A stretch of 64,000 nucleotides of DNA from Zingiber officinale (taxonomy: Eukaryota; Streptophyta; Magnoliopsida; Zingiberales; Zingiberaceae): the NCBI RefSeq assembly GCF_018446385.1, contig NC_055998.1:69000744-69064743 (forward strand). Reading direction: 5' to 3'. The notes beneath the pieces were generated by a model. That model ran no database searches. It worked only from the letters and a program-made list of their open reading frames with translations, and was not told the DNA's origin. How positions within the stretch are numbered: the stretch's first letter is position 1; each line of letters begins with the position of its first letter. Below, in pieces: positions 1-11,329 of the stretch. The position numbers and the translations under genes were made by a program.

Positions 1-2682
1 TGACCTTCCTCTCAAAGAAGTATTTTAATGTCAAATTTAAACCGCGAATCAATTCCGTGAGAAAGAGAGTGTTGACAGTACGCTCAAATACTGAAATCAC
101 AAGTTCAATAAGTGAAAAGATACAAGCAAAAAAGTAACTTTAAGTTTCCATGGGCACATAATAAAAAATGAGGAAAGAAAAACAAGAGGTTACCAGAATT
201 CCAATCCTTAGCAATGTCCCTAGCAAGCTTCTCTTCTTCTTCATCCTCTGCACATTAAATATATGAAGAAATCTATGACTTCTATATTATGTACGGGAAA
301 ATGCCCATTTAGATATGACAATTTTTGAATGCCACCAGAATTTGTATTACTGCAAACTAGAGTATTATCCATTCTTCTAAAAGTTAAAGCGGATTAGATT
401 GCAATGGAAAAAAAATAAAACTATATGATGAAACAATAGTAGAAATTGCACAGACTGCATATTTTAGAGAACGCCTACAAAAGCTTGTCATCAAGAAAAG
501 AACAAATCAGCTTGCTTAAGTATAAACAAGACTACCATCCAAGGGTTAGTGCCAGCCCTGTCAACTGAATCATCAACTCCAGCAAAGAATGTTTAAATTG
601 CACATTAATCATACTAACATGTATGAAGGTCTTCACTTAGGAATGAGCAGAAAGCACACACAAGGTCCACAGTCATAGTCAAGTATTGAAATGTCATTTC
701 GATATGCATTAGCTGATGATAACTCATATTTGTACAGGGTTAAATTACACCAAAATCACCCATTCAGTTACGTGTTCTCATTATGGAAAGCACAAAAGGA
801 TCGAGCCAACTACTACCAATAGTAGATTTATTGTATCATGCAATAGAAAGTTATTTTGTTGGATTGCCATGGAAAAAGTTCAAAATAAATTTATTAGCAA
901 GAAACACTTATTATCTTACAGTTTCAACTTCTAATCAGGAAATGTACTCATTGCTTATTAGGAATCTACACGATCATATTGAGGCAATCAGAAAACCTTT
1001 GGTTATATATGGAGATTTGGAGCCTGATCTGAATGACTGTGAGTAGTTTCTTGTTATCAGTGCAGCTTGCCCAACCTGGACCTAAATAATACATGAAAAA
1101 GTTGACTTAGATTAGTAGTCTTCCTATATATCTAATCAAAAGAAAATGTAGATTGGAAGAATTGATAGAAAATTGCTTAAAAAGAACATAGCATATATAG
1201 CAAATAACCTTTATATTAACTAATCAGAATCAGTACAACTTCACAAGCAATTAAAATAACCAAGAACAAATTAGCTCAAAATTTGATTTTCTGGTTCTCA
1301 TAGATAACAATGGAAATAATGGGGGAATGATATGTGATTAAATTGATTGGAAATTACTAGTGTAGTGACATAGTTTATCATAAATATCAATTAAGGCAGA
1401 AGATCCATTAACTAACCTCAAATAGTTATGACTAACACAGGTTGATGTGATGATGATGAGGTGGTGGAAGAGGCAAAGGACAACAAGGAGAAACAGCAGG
1501 GAGATAATGATGACAAATGCAGCAAATATGACGATGCTGATATTGGTATTTGTATTAATTCCATTTCAATTAGCTTTATGGTTTATGCAAGTGAATCACC
1601 CAAAACCCACTAAGAGTAAGATTATGTCTCTGGTTATAAATCATGTTTCCTATCATTTCTAGCTAGGGAAACCAGTAATGAACGCTTTGGAAACAATTGA
1701 AATTTGAAGAAACATGTTTGTCAAAATCTGATAACTTATCCTTCAAAACGTTTTCATCAATGTCACTATAAATAATCTTAGTTTTACCAGTTCACCTGCA
1801 AGTGTTTCAATCAACTCAAAAACATACCATTAAGATATCAATGAAGAGTAGCATTACGAATTTGGATATTATAGAAAAAGGCCTGTAAACATATCATTTG
1901 AGATGTATCCAGAACAATTAAAAAACCATCATTATAAGGAAACTCTTAGAAACACATTATAATCCTAACCATTTGGCAGATTATCAACTATATGATATTA
2001 TAATAACAAAAGTTAGGTGCTGATGATTCAATTATTCGGTGGCACTGTCAAAAATATTTTACTAATCTGTGAGTGAGTTTTAATATACGGCGTGAGGAAA
2101 TAATTGGAAATGTTACTAATAATGCTGTTTTCTTTTTCTACAATAGCTAAAAAAATCCGTTGAACTGCTTTCATATGTTCTAATCACGAATGGAGCAGAG
2201 AAACAAAGTCAGCTTGCCATAATCTCCACTTGTTTTCACTGGATTCAACATTACAGCTTGGTCTTATACGAGAAAAAAAACTAGATGAGTGAATAACGAA
2301 CACCAAGTCTAACTCGGCATGGAATGAACGAATGATTGTTCAGAAACGCAAGGAGCACAGCAAGAACGATTTTTCTTTTTAACAGATTCAATGAAAAATC
2401 AGTTACGAACAAGACACAAAATAAACATCCAAATCACATCTTAACGAAGCAGAAACTATCCCAAAACAAAAGGATCTGAAAGGAAAAAAACATTTACTTA
2501 AGAATGATTTGATGTTTGTCAACGAATCGTAAAAGGGAAAAAAAAACTTCTAATCTTCAATCTTACTGAAAACAACATATGGGTCAGGAAACATGGGGCT
2601 ATACTGAGGACAAGGTGATAGATCGTACCGATTGTCTCCGAAGAACCTGTACAGCTTGCCGAGCGAAGATTCCCGCCGCCAT
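1..2682 (-). CDS. NDUFS8: Mitochondrial complex I 23-kDa Fe-S subunit (NDUFS8/TYKY), 5' part
   Basis: NADH:ubiquinone oxidoreductase subunit 8 sits in the peripheral arm of mitochondrial complex I and carries two 4Fe-4S clusters. Seen on the minus strand: a start at 2682 opening [18 protein letters not shown], an Arg-rich presequence-like N-terminus; an exon 247-194 reading [17 protein letters not shown]; and an exon 90-1 reading [19 protein letters not shown] then [11 protein letters not shown]. The last two join in frame across GT (193-192) and AG (92-91), splitting a Val codon, and match the conserved block just before the ferredoxin domain of plant NDUFS8. The two CxxCxxCxxxCP cluster motifs lie beyond the left edge. 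Exon 1 ends at one of several GT sites (about 2629-2608), and the exon or exons encoding the rest of the presequence, inside the roughly 2.3-kb gap, were not resolved. It shares a divergent promoter region with the plus-strand gene at 2952. Confidence 0.85.
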
Positions 2683-2951
2683 GGCACCGAAGGCAGAAGT
2701 GTAAGAGACGAGGAGAAGCCGATCGTAGAAAGCCCTTGAAGCGTCGCCGCCCGATCGGGTTACGAGAGGGATTTGTAGCGCTACCAAGAATATACCGGTC
2801 CGTCACGGAAATGCTGCCGTGATGGATTCATAACAAGCAGTCAGTATTACCGGATTCGAATAAATCATCTCATGATCCGAATAGAACTATCGGGTCGGAT
2901 TCGTGTCTAGGTTATTGGATGCGGAAAAGGACCGAAATCTCAGAGAAATCA
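2683..2951. promoter_or_regulatory. Divergent intergenic region between two organelle-protein genes
   Basis: Only 269 bp separate the start codon of the minus-strand NDUFS8-like gene from that of the plus-strand lumen-protein gene, so both 5'UTRs and core promoters must lie here or overlap the coding starts. No clear TATA box is visible. This is inferred from gene layout only. Confidence 0.5.
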
Positions 2952-4944
2952 ATGGCGGCTGCGAGGGCAGGAGTTATCCAAATACTGGAAGCTCGACTAC
3001 CTCCATCGCCATGGATTCCCTCTCGCGCCGCCACAATTCGGCTCGAGCAAATAGTAGTAGATGAAGTTGAAGAAGGTGGAGGAGCGCTTCTTTCTCTTAG
3101 ATCCAGTCGTCGAAGAGCTCTTCTATGGCTTGCCCTCCCCTCCCTCGCGGCCGTCGTTGCCCCCTCCGCGGCCTCGGCCCTCTCCCTCGGCATTCGTGCG
3201 CATCTCCTCCATCTGATCCTCTAGATATTCAGTCTGTTTCACCTCAATGCTCTGCCGGATAGATGAATTCTTACTTGGACTATTTTGTTTCTTCTTTTGG
3301 AAGCCGGACCGAAGGACTGGCTAAGAGAACAGAAGAAGAAGTCTGCAAAATTTGTCCTTGCACCAATTGAAGCCTCGAGGGAGACGCTTCGCTCCGCATA
3401 TGGCCTTCTGAGTGGTCTCGTTTTTTCTCTCCCTTCTTGAAAATTTGCCCTTTTTGCCCCTTCATTAGCTTGTTTGTTGGTTATTCTGATTGCTTGCAGC
3501 AGAGTCACAAGGGGAGAAATCTCAGGAGGTTATTAGACTTCTGAATTTGGCATCGAGAGATTGTGTGCCACAGCAAAGGAACACCTTAGTGCAATTGCAA
3601 TCTCAAACCGGCGTGGAGGTTTGTATCCAATGTTGCTTTCTGTGTTTCTTTTCATCGTTGGAAAAGTATAAGTTTCTATGCAAAGAAGAAACGGTGATGC
3701 ATCTCATTGAAATAACCAAGTTCGTTGTTCAGGTCTGCACTTTTCGATTGGTCGTAAAGAATGCTGCTTCTTTGCTTGATAAGGATGATCTGGTCAAGTT
3801 GGAGGCTGAAGCTTCTCTTGATGATCTTATAAGGTTGTATAAAAATTAAGCTATTGCTTTTGGATTCACAATGAAGAAAATTTAACATGTAGATGGAAAG
3901 GACCCTGAGCCACGGCTGCTAAGCATACATTAATGTTAACTATTGTAATCTACAATAAACAATGAGACCTTAAACTACTGCTTCCATTGGATTAAATTAA
4001 GATACATAGTCAACTATAGTTCATATAGGAGTTAAAACTCAAATACTTTATTGCTATTCACTTCCTGGGCAATATGTGGTAGACTCACCAACCAGTCATG
4101 GTCCAGAAGCTGTCATGAAACTTATTTGACAGACCCAACTTCATCATCTTTGAACTTCGAGAATCTAACCAAGAATGATTTAGCCATGTGGTTATCTTCC
4201 CCTAAAATGTATTCCATTATCTTCACTTTTTTTGAACGAAGAGTCTAGTCTTTCTGTAACTTTGTACACATTCAATTTCTCGTACTTCGGCTAATGCATT
4301 AAGGCGTTAAAGTTGAACTTCTCTTGTGCCAGTTTGAAACCTATTGCAATTCTAATGTGCTAATTCTGTAGTAAAAGATCATACAAACATCAGGCTGTTG
4401 AGTTGGTTAATAGTCATGTAAACTTTATGCTCTCGTAGCCGTAAGTATAGACCTCATGGCAACTTGTATTCTTGCAAAGCATTTTGTAATTTCTAGTATG
4501 TCAAAATGTAATGCTGATTGGTTTGAAAATCAGTTGCATATTCGTGACGAAAGTATGTTATTATCCTTGCAGATCATTTTCATTCCTTGGGAATATGATG
4601 ACCGACTGCAACTTTCAGATCGAAACTGACAGGTATATTACTTACTTTTTTTTTATCACTATTTGGTCAAAATTTGGTGAAGAAGGAAGCAACATAACCA
4701 AAAATGCTACTATTTATCCTTTACGATTGGCATCACTATTCATCCATTTTGCAGTTTCCTTCTTCCAGATTGTGATAATGAACCTTTTAGTTCTTTAATT
4801 CCTCGCTGACAGAGTGAGGAGAGTTGCATTTGTGTGTTGATGTTTGCTGTGTGTTGCAGAGAAAAGTTGAGAGATGGTTTAATAGATACAATCTCTTCAC
4901 TGGATAGATTTGAGCAGGGCATAAAGAACTGCTTGGGTGTCTGA
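2952..4944 (+). CDS. Probable thylakoid-lumen protein of unknown function, five exons, 202 aa
   Basis: I do not recognise a named family. Exons 2952-3195, 3500-3618, 3733-3833, 4573-4632 and 4860-4944 all have GT/AG borders and keep one frame to TGA at 4942-4944 (609 nt). Residues 1 to about 50 look like a plastid transit peptide. They are followed by SSRRRALLWLALPSLAAVV and PSAASA, a twin-arginine, hydrophobic, AxA pattern typical of Tat lumen targeting. The predicted mature part is about 120 aa, acidic and helical, with two cysteines in exons 2-3 (RDCVPQQR, VEVCTFRLVV) and two later ones (MTDCNFQ, KNCLGV). It contains no membrane helix. An in-frame upstream ATG at 2919 would add 11 residues; I prefer 2952 because MAAARAG is a usual transit-peptide start. 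It could be a PSII- or NDH-associated lumen factor, but that is inference. Confidence 0.75.
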
Positions 4945-6290
4945 TCACATGGGCCCGGGCCCAGGCACAGGCCTGGCCCATGTCGAGGTGAGCTTGGACT
5001 CTATTGTCGATTGGATTTAAATTTACGCCATTTATTATTTTGTGCTCAAGAAGAGGTTCATGTAATAACTTAGACTTCCACATGGTCTTTATGGTTGATA
5101 ATGTCATTAATATGGCAATTCTTGGCTAGGCTGAGTTCGTGACAACTTAGTAACGAGCTCGCGGTTGCAATTCACAACTAGGTTGCAACCATAGGCTCTC
5201 AACCAAGCTGTGGGAGCAACTCAAAGCCATGAGTTGCCCGTGGTGGCGGCTTTATATATATATTTATTGCACTAAAAATTTCAATTAATCTAATGAATTC
5301 AACCATGTTGAAATCCAGCAAGAAAGAATTAATAATTCAAGGAATGACTAAGTTAAGAGCATTCTGATGATATTTTTTTAAAAAAAATTATAAAATAGAC
5401 AATTGGGGAAAAAAATCTAAGGGATGATTAAGTTAAGACTGCACCTACATAATTAAATGACATAATTAAAGATTAATTAAAATAATCAGTCATTCAAGAC
5501 AAGTTTGAGCTTTATGAGCTTGTTGTCTTCCACATCCTGAATAAAATATTTGACAACATAGTTAATCATATCTTATGCCATAAATAATTATAAAAATAAA
5601 CAAATAGTCATTTATTTTGAATTTTTTTTCTCGAATCTGAAACTTAATTTATTTGTTTGGAGAGCTATGTTTTGTTTATGCATCAAATACCTTCTTCATA
5701 GAATATGTTATATATTAATTAACATGCGCATATTAAATGTACACATGGTCATATAATAAATCCTCTTTAATTCTTCCATGCAAAGTCTAGACTTGGCAAC
5801 ATAAATCATAATCAACAGTTCGTGGAGAGCTTTCAATGGAATAAACTGATGCAATTATAATGAGAATAATTAATAGATATATATTTAGATAATTTATTTG
5901 TCAGGCATTGACTAATATGCAACAGTCTGACTTTTCAAGTGTATGAAATTAAATAATATATTTTTTTAATTTATGAATGAAGGCAGGTTGTGAGGTGACT
6001 ATAGTTAGATCAAGATTGTTCGAGGGATTATTGAGTTTGGCGAGGTGTAAAAGAGTCGAGTGAGGTGGATTTAGTACCTTAGGGACGAGATTAGCTCACC
6101 CGAGGTGGCCTTAGTTTGCTCGAGGTTATAGCAAAGGTGAGAACTCACCTAGGGGAAATACCTAGTTGTGGAGGAAAATGGGCATGAAGCTCTCATTCTA
6201 TAAGTCCTTTTCTAAAGGAGAGTCTTGGCGCAATGGTAAAGTTGATTAGGATATGTTAACTACGATGTGTTGCATAGGTTAATAAATATG
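4945..6290. other. Intergenic, AT-rich, no gene seen
   Basis: No coding signal. Just after the stop codon an imperfect GC-rich inverted repeat (about 4949-4981, arms ATGGGCC / GGCCCAT) could be part of the 3' end of the neighbouring gene. At about 6220-6245 a short stretch reading GAGTCTTGGCGCAATGG resembles the tRNA-like head (A box) of a plant SINE, with no recognisable body. 5990-6200 may be remnant of the copia element that follows. Confidence 0.4.
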
Positions 6291-8740
6291 TAAAATATAC
6301 CTACATTCCACCTTGACTCGAAACGTATGTGTGAGATTTGTGTTGAGGCAAAAATAATAAGATCATTCTTTTAATATTATTGAAAGAAGCAATGAACCAC
6401 TCGAGTTAATTTACACTGATGTGTGCGACCTCAAGGGTACACAACACGTGGTGGGAATAAATATTTCATCACTTTTGTAGATAATAATACAAAATATTGT
6501 TTTGTAAAGTAAGGATGAAGCTATAGAGAAATTTGCTCTCTATAAGAATGAGGTTGAAGACCAACTTAATAGAAAGATTAAGGTGATTCAAAGTGACTGA
6601 GGCGGTGAATATATATCACCGTTCTCTAAGTTGTGTGCTGAACATGGGATCAGACACGAAACAACAACTCCTTATATTCCCAAGTAAAATGAAGTTGCCG
6701 AGCAGAAGAATCGAACTCTAAAGGAGATGATGAATGCTCTTCTATTGAGTTCTGGACTATCAGAGTTCATGTGGGGGAGGGGAGTTATGTTACCAGCTAA
6801 TTACCTTTTAAATAAGGTGTTCCGTAAGAAAATAGATAAGAGCCCTTATGAGTTGTGGAATGGAAGACAATCATCTTACAAATATTTACGAATGTGGGGG
6901 TATTTTGCCAAAGTTTTGGTGTCTGATCTGAAAAGAATTTAGATAGGACTAAAGACTGTTGATTGCATATTTATTGGATATGCATAGAACAACAGTGCAT
7001 ATCGATTTTTTATGTATGAGTCACAAATATCGAAGATACACAAGAACTCGGTAATAGAATCGAGAAATGCCTCGTTTTTCAAGCATGTGTTTCCGTATAA
7101 GACTCGAGAGGATGTTAGCTCCTCAAAGAAGGCATATGAAACACAGGATGAAGATGATGATGAGGAAGCAGTGGAGGTTGAGCTTAGACGGAGCAAAAGA
7201 GCTCGAGTAGAAAAATCCTATGGATCAGATTTTATCACTTTCATGTTGGAAAGTGAGACCCGAACTTACTCAGAAGCTGTAGGCTCTTTTAATAGACCTC
7301 ACTGGAGAGAGACAATTGCATTTGAGATAGAATCTATCTTATAAAATCACACTTGAGAACTTGTGGATCTTTCTCCAGGAAGTAAACCACTAGGTTGTAA
7401 GTGGATTTTCAGGAAGAAAATGAAGTCAGATGACATAATTGATAAGTACAAGGCCAAATTGATAATCAAAGGACATCGACAACAAGAAAAACTTGATTAT
7501 TTTGATACGTATTCTCTGGTGTCGAGAATAACTTTCATTAGAGTATTGTTAGCTATTATCGCTCTATGAAATCTCGAAATACATCAGATGGATGTAAATA
7601 CGACCTTTCTAAACGGAGATTTAGGAGAGAAAATCTATATGTAGCAACCTGATGGGTTTTCTGTGTCAGGATTAAAAAACAAGGTTTGTATATTGGTGAA
7701 GTCATTATATGACTTGAAACAAACACCAAAGCAGTGACATGAAAAATTTGATAATGCCTTAAAAGAATGTGAATTCAAGATTAATGGATGTGATAAATGT
7801 GTCTAAATGAAAGTCACATAGAATAATTACATCATCTTGTGTCACTACATACTTATTATTGGAAGTAATGATAAGATAATTAAATCCACTAAAGACATGT
7901 TGAACTCAAAATTTGACATGAAAGATATGAGCTTAGCTGATGTGATTTTAGGAATCAAAATTCTTAAAACAACAGAAGGACTTGTTCTTAGTCAGTCTCA
8001 TTACGTGGGCAAGATTATTGAGAAATTCACCAAGGGTGATATTGTGTTAGCATGAACGCCGATAGAACAAGTCAACATCTATCAACAAATTAAGGTGAAA
8101 GTATCTCTCAGATAAAGTACTCTAAAGTGATTGGAAGTCTGATATATCTGATGAGTTGTACACGATTAGACTTGACCTACGCAGTAAGTAAATTGAGTAG
8201 ATACACGAGTAATCCCGATGTTGAACACTGAAAAGGGATAACAAAAGTACTGAGGTACTTGAGGTATTCTCGTAAATATGGATTACACTATACGAGATAT
8301 CCTATTGCGATCGAAGGATATAGGGATGCGAGTTGGATTTCTGATATAAAAGACTCTAAGTTTACGAGTGGATATGTATTCACTCTTGGAGGTGCAGCCA
8401 TATCCTGAAAATCTTCTAAGCAAACAGTAATAACTAGATCCATGATGAAATATGAGTTTGTAGCTCTTGACAAATGTGGTGAAGATGCTGAATGGCTACG
8501 ACAATTTTTAGAAGATATTCCGAGATGGTCAAAACCTGTACCGAAAATTTGTATACATTGCGATAGTTAATCAACAATTGGTCGGACACAGAGTCATCTG
8601 TATAATGGTAAGTTTAGACATATACGTCGTAGACATAATACCATTAGACAACTTCTCTCAACGGGAGTTATCGCTATTGACTATATGAAGTCAAAGGATA
8701 ACCTTGTGGATCTACTAATCAGGGGTTAAGTAGAAAGTTA
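6291..8740 (+). pseudogene. Decayed Ty1/copia pol (integrase, RT, RNase H)
   Basis: A broken copia polyprotein readable in order across several frames. About 6320-6480 holds the end of the GAG-pre-integrase zinc region (CEICVEAK) and the first integrase block (TDVCDLKG). 6580-6910 holds the integrase core, with a stop where the Arg of QSDRGGEY should be, then AEQKNRTLKEMMNALL. 7360-7800 is reverse transcriptase (LGCKWIFRKKMKSDDIIDKY, HQMDVNTTFLNGDL) with stops after IIAL and at the YM/Q position. 8130-8740 is RNase H (YAVSKLSRYTSNPD, QTVITRSMMKYEFVAL, HIRRRHNTIRQLLSTG). The YVDD motif is lost near 7840. At least seven in-frame stops and several frameshifts rule out activity. Gag, protease and a 5' LTR were not found; the element is probably 5'-truncated. 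Its 3' LTR is the likely partner feature at 9273. Confidence 0.85.
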
Positions 8741-9272
8741 GTTGCAAGCTCATCGCGAGGGATGAGCTTGATGCCGATGAGAAATGTTGGTGCAAAGGAA
8801 ACCCAACCTATGTAAACTAGAGATCCCAAGAACTAGGTTCAAAGGGGCAACCTAATTGTATCGACAAATGCCCCAATGAATTAGTGAAGGATGGAGGTTA
8901 AGCACGTGACTTTTAATTTATCCAAGAAAAGTAATGTGGAATACTCTTAACAGATCATCTATGTGAGAAAGAAGCGGGACCACTTCGAAGAAAATTGGAG
9001 GCACAATTCTTAGAGCTTCTCATAGAACCAGATGTGTTTATAGTCAAAACGAACACACTTATGAGAATTGAGTTGTATCAGGGCGAGTTTTGGGTGAGAT
9101 ATGTCAATGTTTACACAAACAACAGAATAATTCATGGACATCACGTCTACTATCAGCCAATAAGCAAACAGATCTTCACAAGGAAAAATTCAAAGGATAA
9201 AACTTACCTGTCCTATATTGGAATCAGCTGTTTAATGCTATCACATACCCTATCTCCATTCATGCCAGGGAT
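8741..9272 (+). other. Copia 3' internal tail between RNase H remnant and LTR
   Basis: This non-coding-looking stretch lies between the end of the RNase H remnant and the candidate 3' LTR. A small open frame at 8995-9288 has no recognisable similarity and sits across the proposed LTR start. The purine run CAGGGAT just before 9273 may be a worn polypurine tract. Confidence 0.35.
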
Positions 9273-10622
9273 TGTTGGATATATGTGAATGGAGAAGAGA
9301 TGGAAGAGGCATGGAGTTTCATTGTGAATGGAACTTTAGTCCCACATTGGGAGCTTCAAGGCAAATTAGTTGGTTTATATTGATTCACATGTTTTGATGA
9401 TGTGAACAAATGCATGGGGAGAGGCTCTCTCTCACGCATGGGTGCGCTGGGGGTGCAAATTCAAGGCCTAGAGTGTACTGAATCATGTTGACTCGTGTGC
9501 GAGCACGGCCTACACGCGTTAAATGCCAGACCGGTCGGGGTAAAATTTGCCCAAGTAGAACAACCAACATTTTGTCACGTAAATTTTTTTGCTATTTGTA
9601 TAACGGATGTATTAAAGAAAGATTAATGCAGTCGAGTGAAACGTTAGTGTTTCACAACTGGCGAATAATGGTCATTAAACGATCATTAATGTTGTCCATT
9701 GGTCTGAGTTCTTGTATAAGGAGGTTGGGACCACAAGCAAAAGGTTACACACATAGAAAAGCAGCAGAAACTATCCACCTACGCTCCTCTCTCCATCGTG
9801 CATTCTTGCTCATTGGAGTGCCTGTGATAACAGACGGGTATCGTTCAGTTCTCCGTGATCACCTGTGCTTGATGGAAATCACGGTTAGCTGTTGCATCAT
9901 GGGAAAAAGACGACCTGAGAAAGCCTCGAAGTACAGTCGGAGGTGGGACGAATCTGTTTCAAGGAAACTGCGTTCATTGCAGGTGTCGGTTCATTTAGTG
10001 CGCATGCCCAGTCAAATTCTACGCTTCGCCTGTCCGGTCAAGTTCTATGCTTCACTCGCCCGGTCGATTTGCTTGGTCAAAGGCTCACTCGCCTTGTTGC
10101 TTCATCTGCCTAGCCAGCCTCTACACCTGGCTAGTCTCAAGTTCAATTTTGACCCGACCAGCTGCATTCGTTCGATCGCCATTTCGCTCGTTCGATCACC
10201 CTGTTGCGCTACCCGACCGTCCACTTGGCTGCTTCGCTCGCTCGACTGCACGTTCACTTGGTCGCACGACTCTCTCATTTGGCCTCTTTGCCCGGACAAC
10301 CTCTAGCTCACTCGGCAGCTAACTCGTTGGTTCAACCTCTCTGCCCGGACGACCTCTAGCTTGCTCGGCAGCTAACTCGCTCATTCGGCCTTTCTACCTA
10401 GACGACCTCCAACTCGCTTGGCAGAAGCTCGCTCGACCTCTCGATCCATCCGATCGCGAGCTCACTTGGCCGCTTAGCTCGTTCGGCCGCACTACTTGAT
10501 CGGACTTTCAGTTTGATCAGTAACTCGGCCAGCCTTGCTACAGATTAGCTACTAAACCCAACCGATCCTTTAGTCCGCTCAGACTTTGTTGCTCGGACTC
10601 GGTACATAGTTTGCACTCAACA
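9273..10622 (+). repeat. Probable 3' LTR of the decayed copia element
   Basis: It starts TGTTGGATATATG and ends CACTCAACA, the TG...CA ends usual for LTRs, and it follows a copia RNase H remnant in the right orientation. The early part (TTTAGTCCCACATTGGGAG near 9336) resembles plant copia LTR starts. The distal half is pyrimidine-rich with degenerate repeats. No second copy is in the window, so the boundaries are inferred from end motifs only. The 273-codon open frame inside (9485-10306) is Ser/Leu/Arg-rich and low complexity, and I do not regard it as a gene. Confidence 0.5.
10278..10440 (+). repeat. Short degenerate tandem repeat, about 53-bp unit, three copies
   Basis: Units begin GGCCTCTTTGCCCGGAC, AACCTCTCTGCCCGGAC and GGCCTTTCTACCTAGAC, and share CGACCTCTAGCT and CTCGGCAGCTAACTCG. 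The flanks (10040-10275, 10440-10560) carry looser CTCGCTCGG-type repeats of the same composition. All lie within the proposed LTR. Confidence 0.6.
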
Positions 10623-11329
10623 ATTGGTAAAATCAGTCAGTGTTGATAGTCTGAGATTATTAGTTCATGCCATCTCGACAGATAAGTTAAATTTAATTTC
10701 GTGTTATTTAAATGTGACAAAGTCTTCAAATATTTTTGGTAGATTATTTTTTTTAGTAGATTGTTTTGTCCAATGGTTATTGTAATATTGGAATGAGGCA
10801 AAAGAACTTTCAGCTTGTAGTACGATAACTTCTCGTCTTCATTTTCCGGCATAAAGAAATGGAAAAGGATGTCGTCTGGATATCCAGAAAACAAAAAATC
10901 AAACAAACACTGACAAATTTCAATTAAGTGACATTTCATAACCATGAAGATGATGCCAACAAAACTTATTGGTGCAGTAGTAGCATTATGTTATACGGTA
11001 AAAAACAATCTCATTGTCAAAAGGGCTGATAAAAGAAACTGACTGGGCTGAGACATACATTGACATACTTTATTGCCAAGGCAATTTGCAGCTTATCAAA
11101 TGCTAGAGTAACACCCTTCTTCATTTGTCGAATTGATGGACATTATGATCCGGAATAAATCACAATAATTGCTGTTCATATTTACTGCATGTTATCACAA
11201 TAGCAATACTAGATTTTCTCAACATTTACTGTCACGTCTTGGGAAAGTCCTTATCAGAAGAAATTTTGACAGCATCTCTCTTGTACAGATGAAAATATGA
11301 AATTTCCTACAATGTTCTCAGGGCCACAT
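10623..11329. other. Intergenic, nothing recognised
   Basis: AT-rich sequence between two retrotransposon remnants. Short open frames (for example 10637-10945, minus) show no similarity or coding pattern that I recognise. Confidence 0.4.

Noticed and set aside
783..1046. 87-codon plus-strand ORF in the NDUFS8 intron
   Set aside because: No similarity recognised, no start context, AT-rich intron sequence.
2912..3193. Minus-strand ORF over the lumen-protein first exon
   Set aside because: Shadow of GC-rich coding sequence; the plus frame splices into a coherent protein.
9485..10306. 273-codon plus-strand ORF
   Set aside because: Lies in a repetitive LTR end, low complexity, no domain, and overlaps open frames on both strands.
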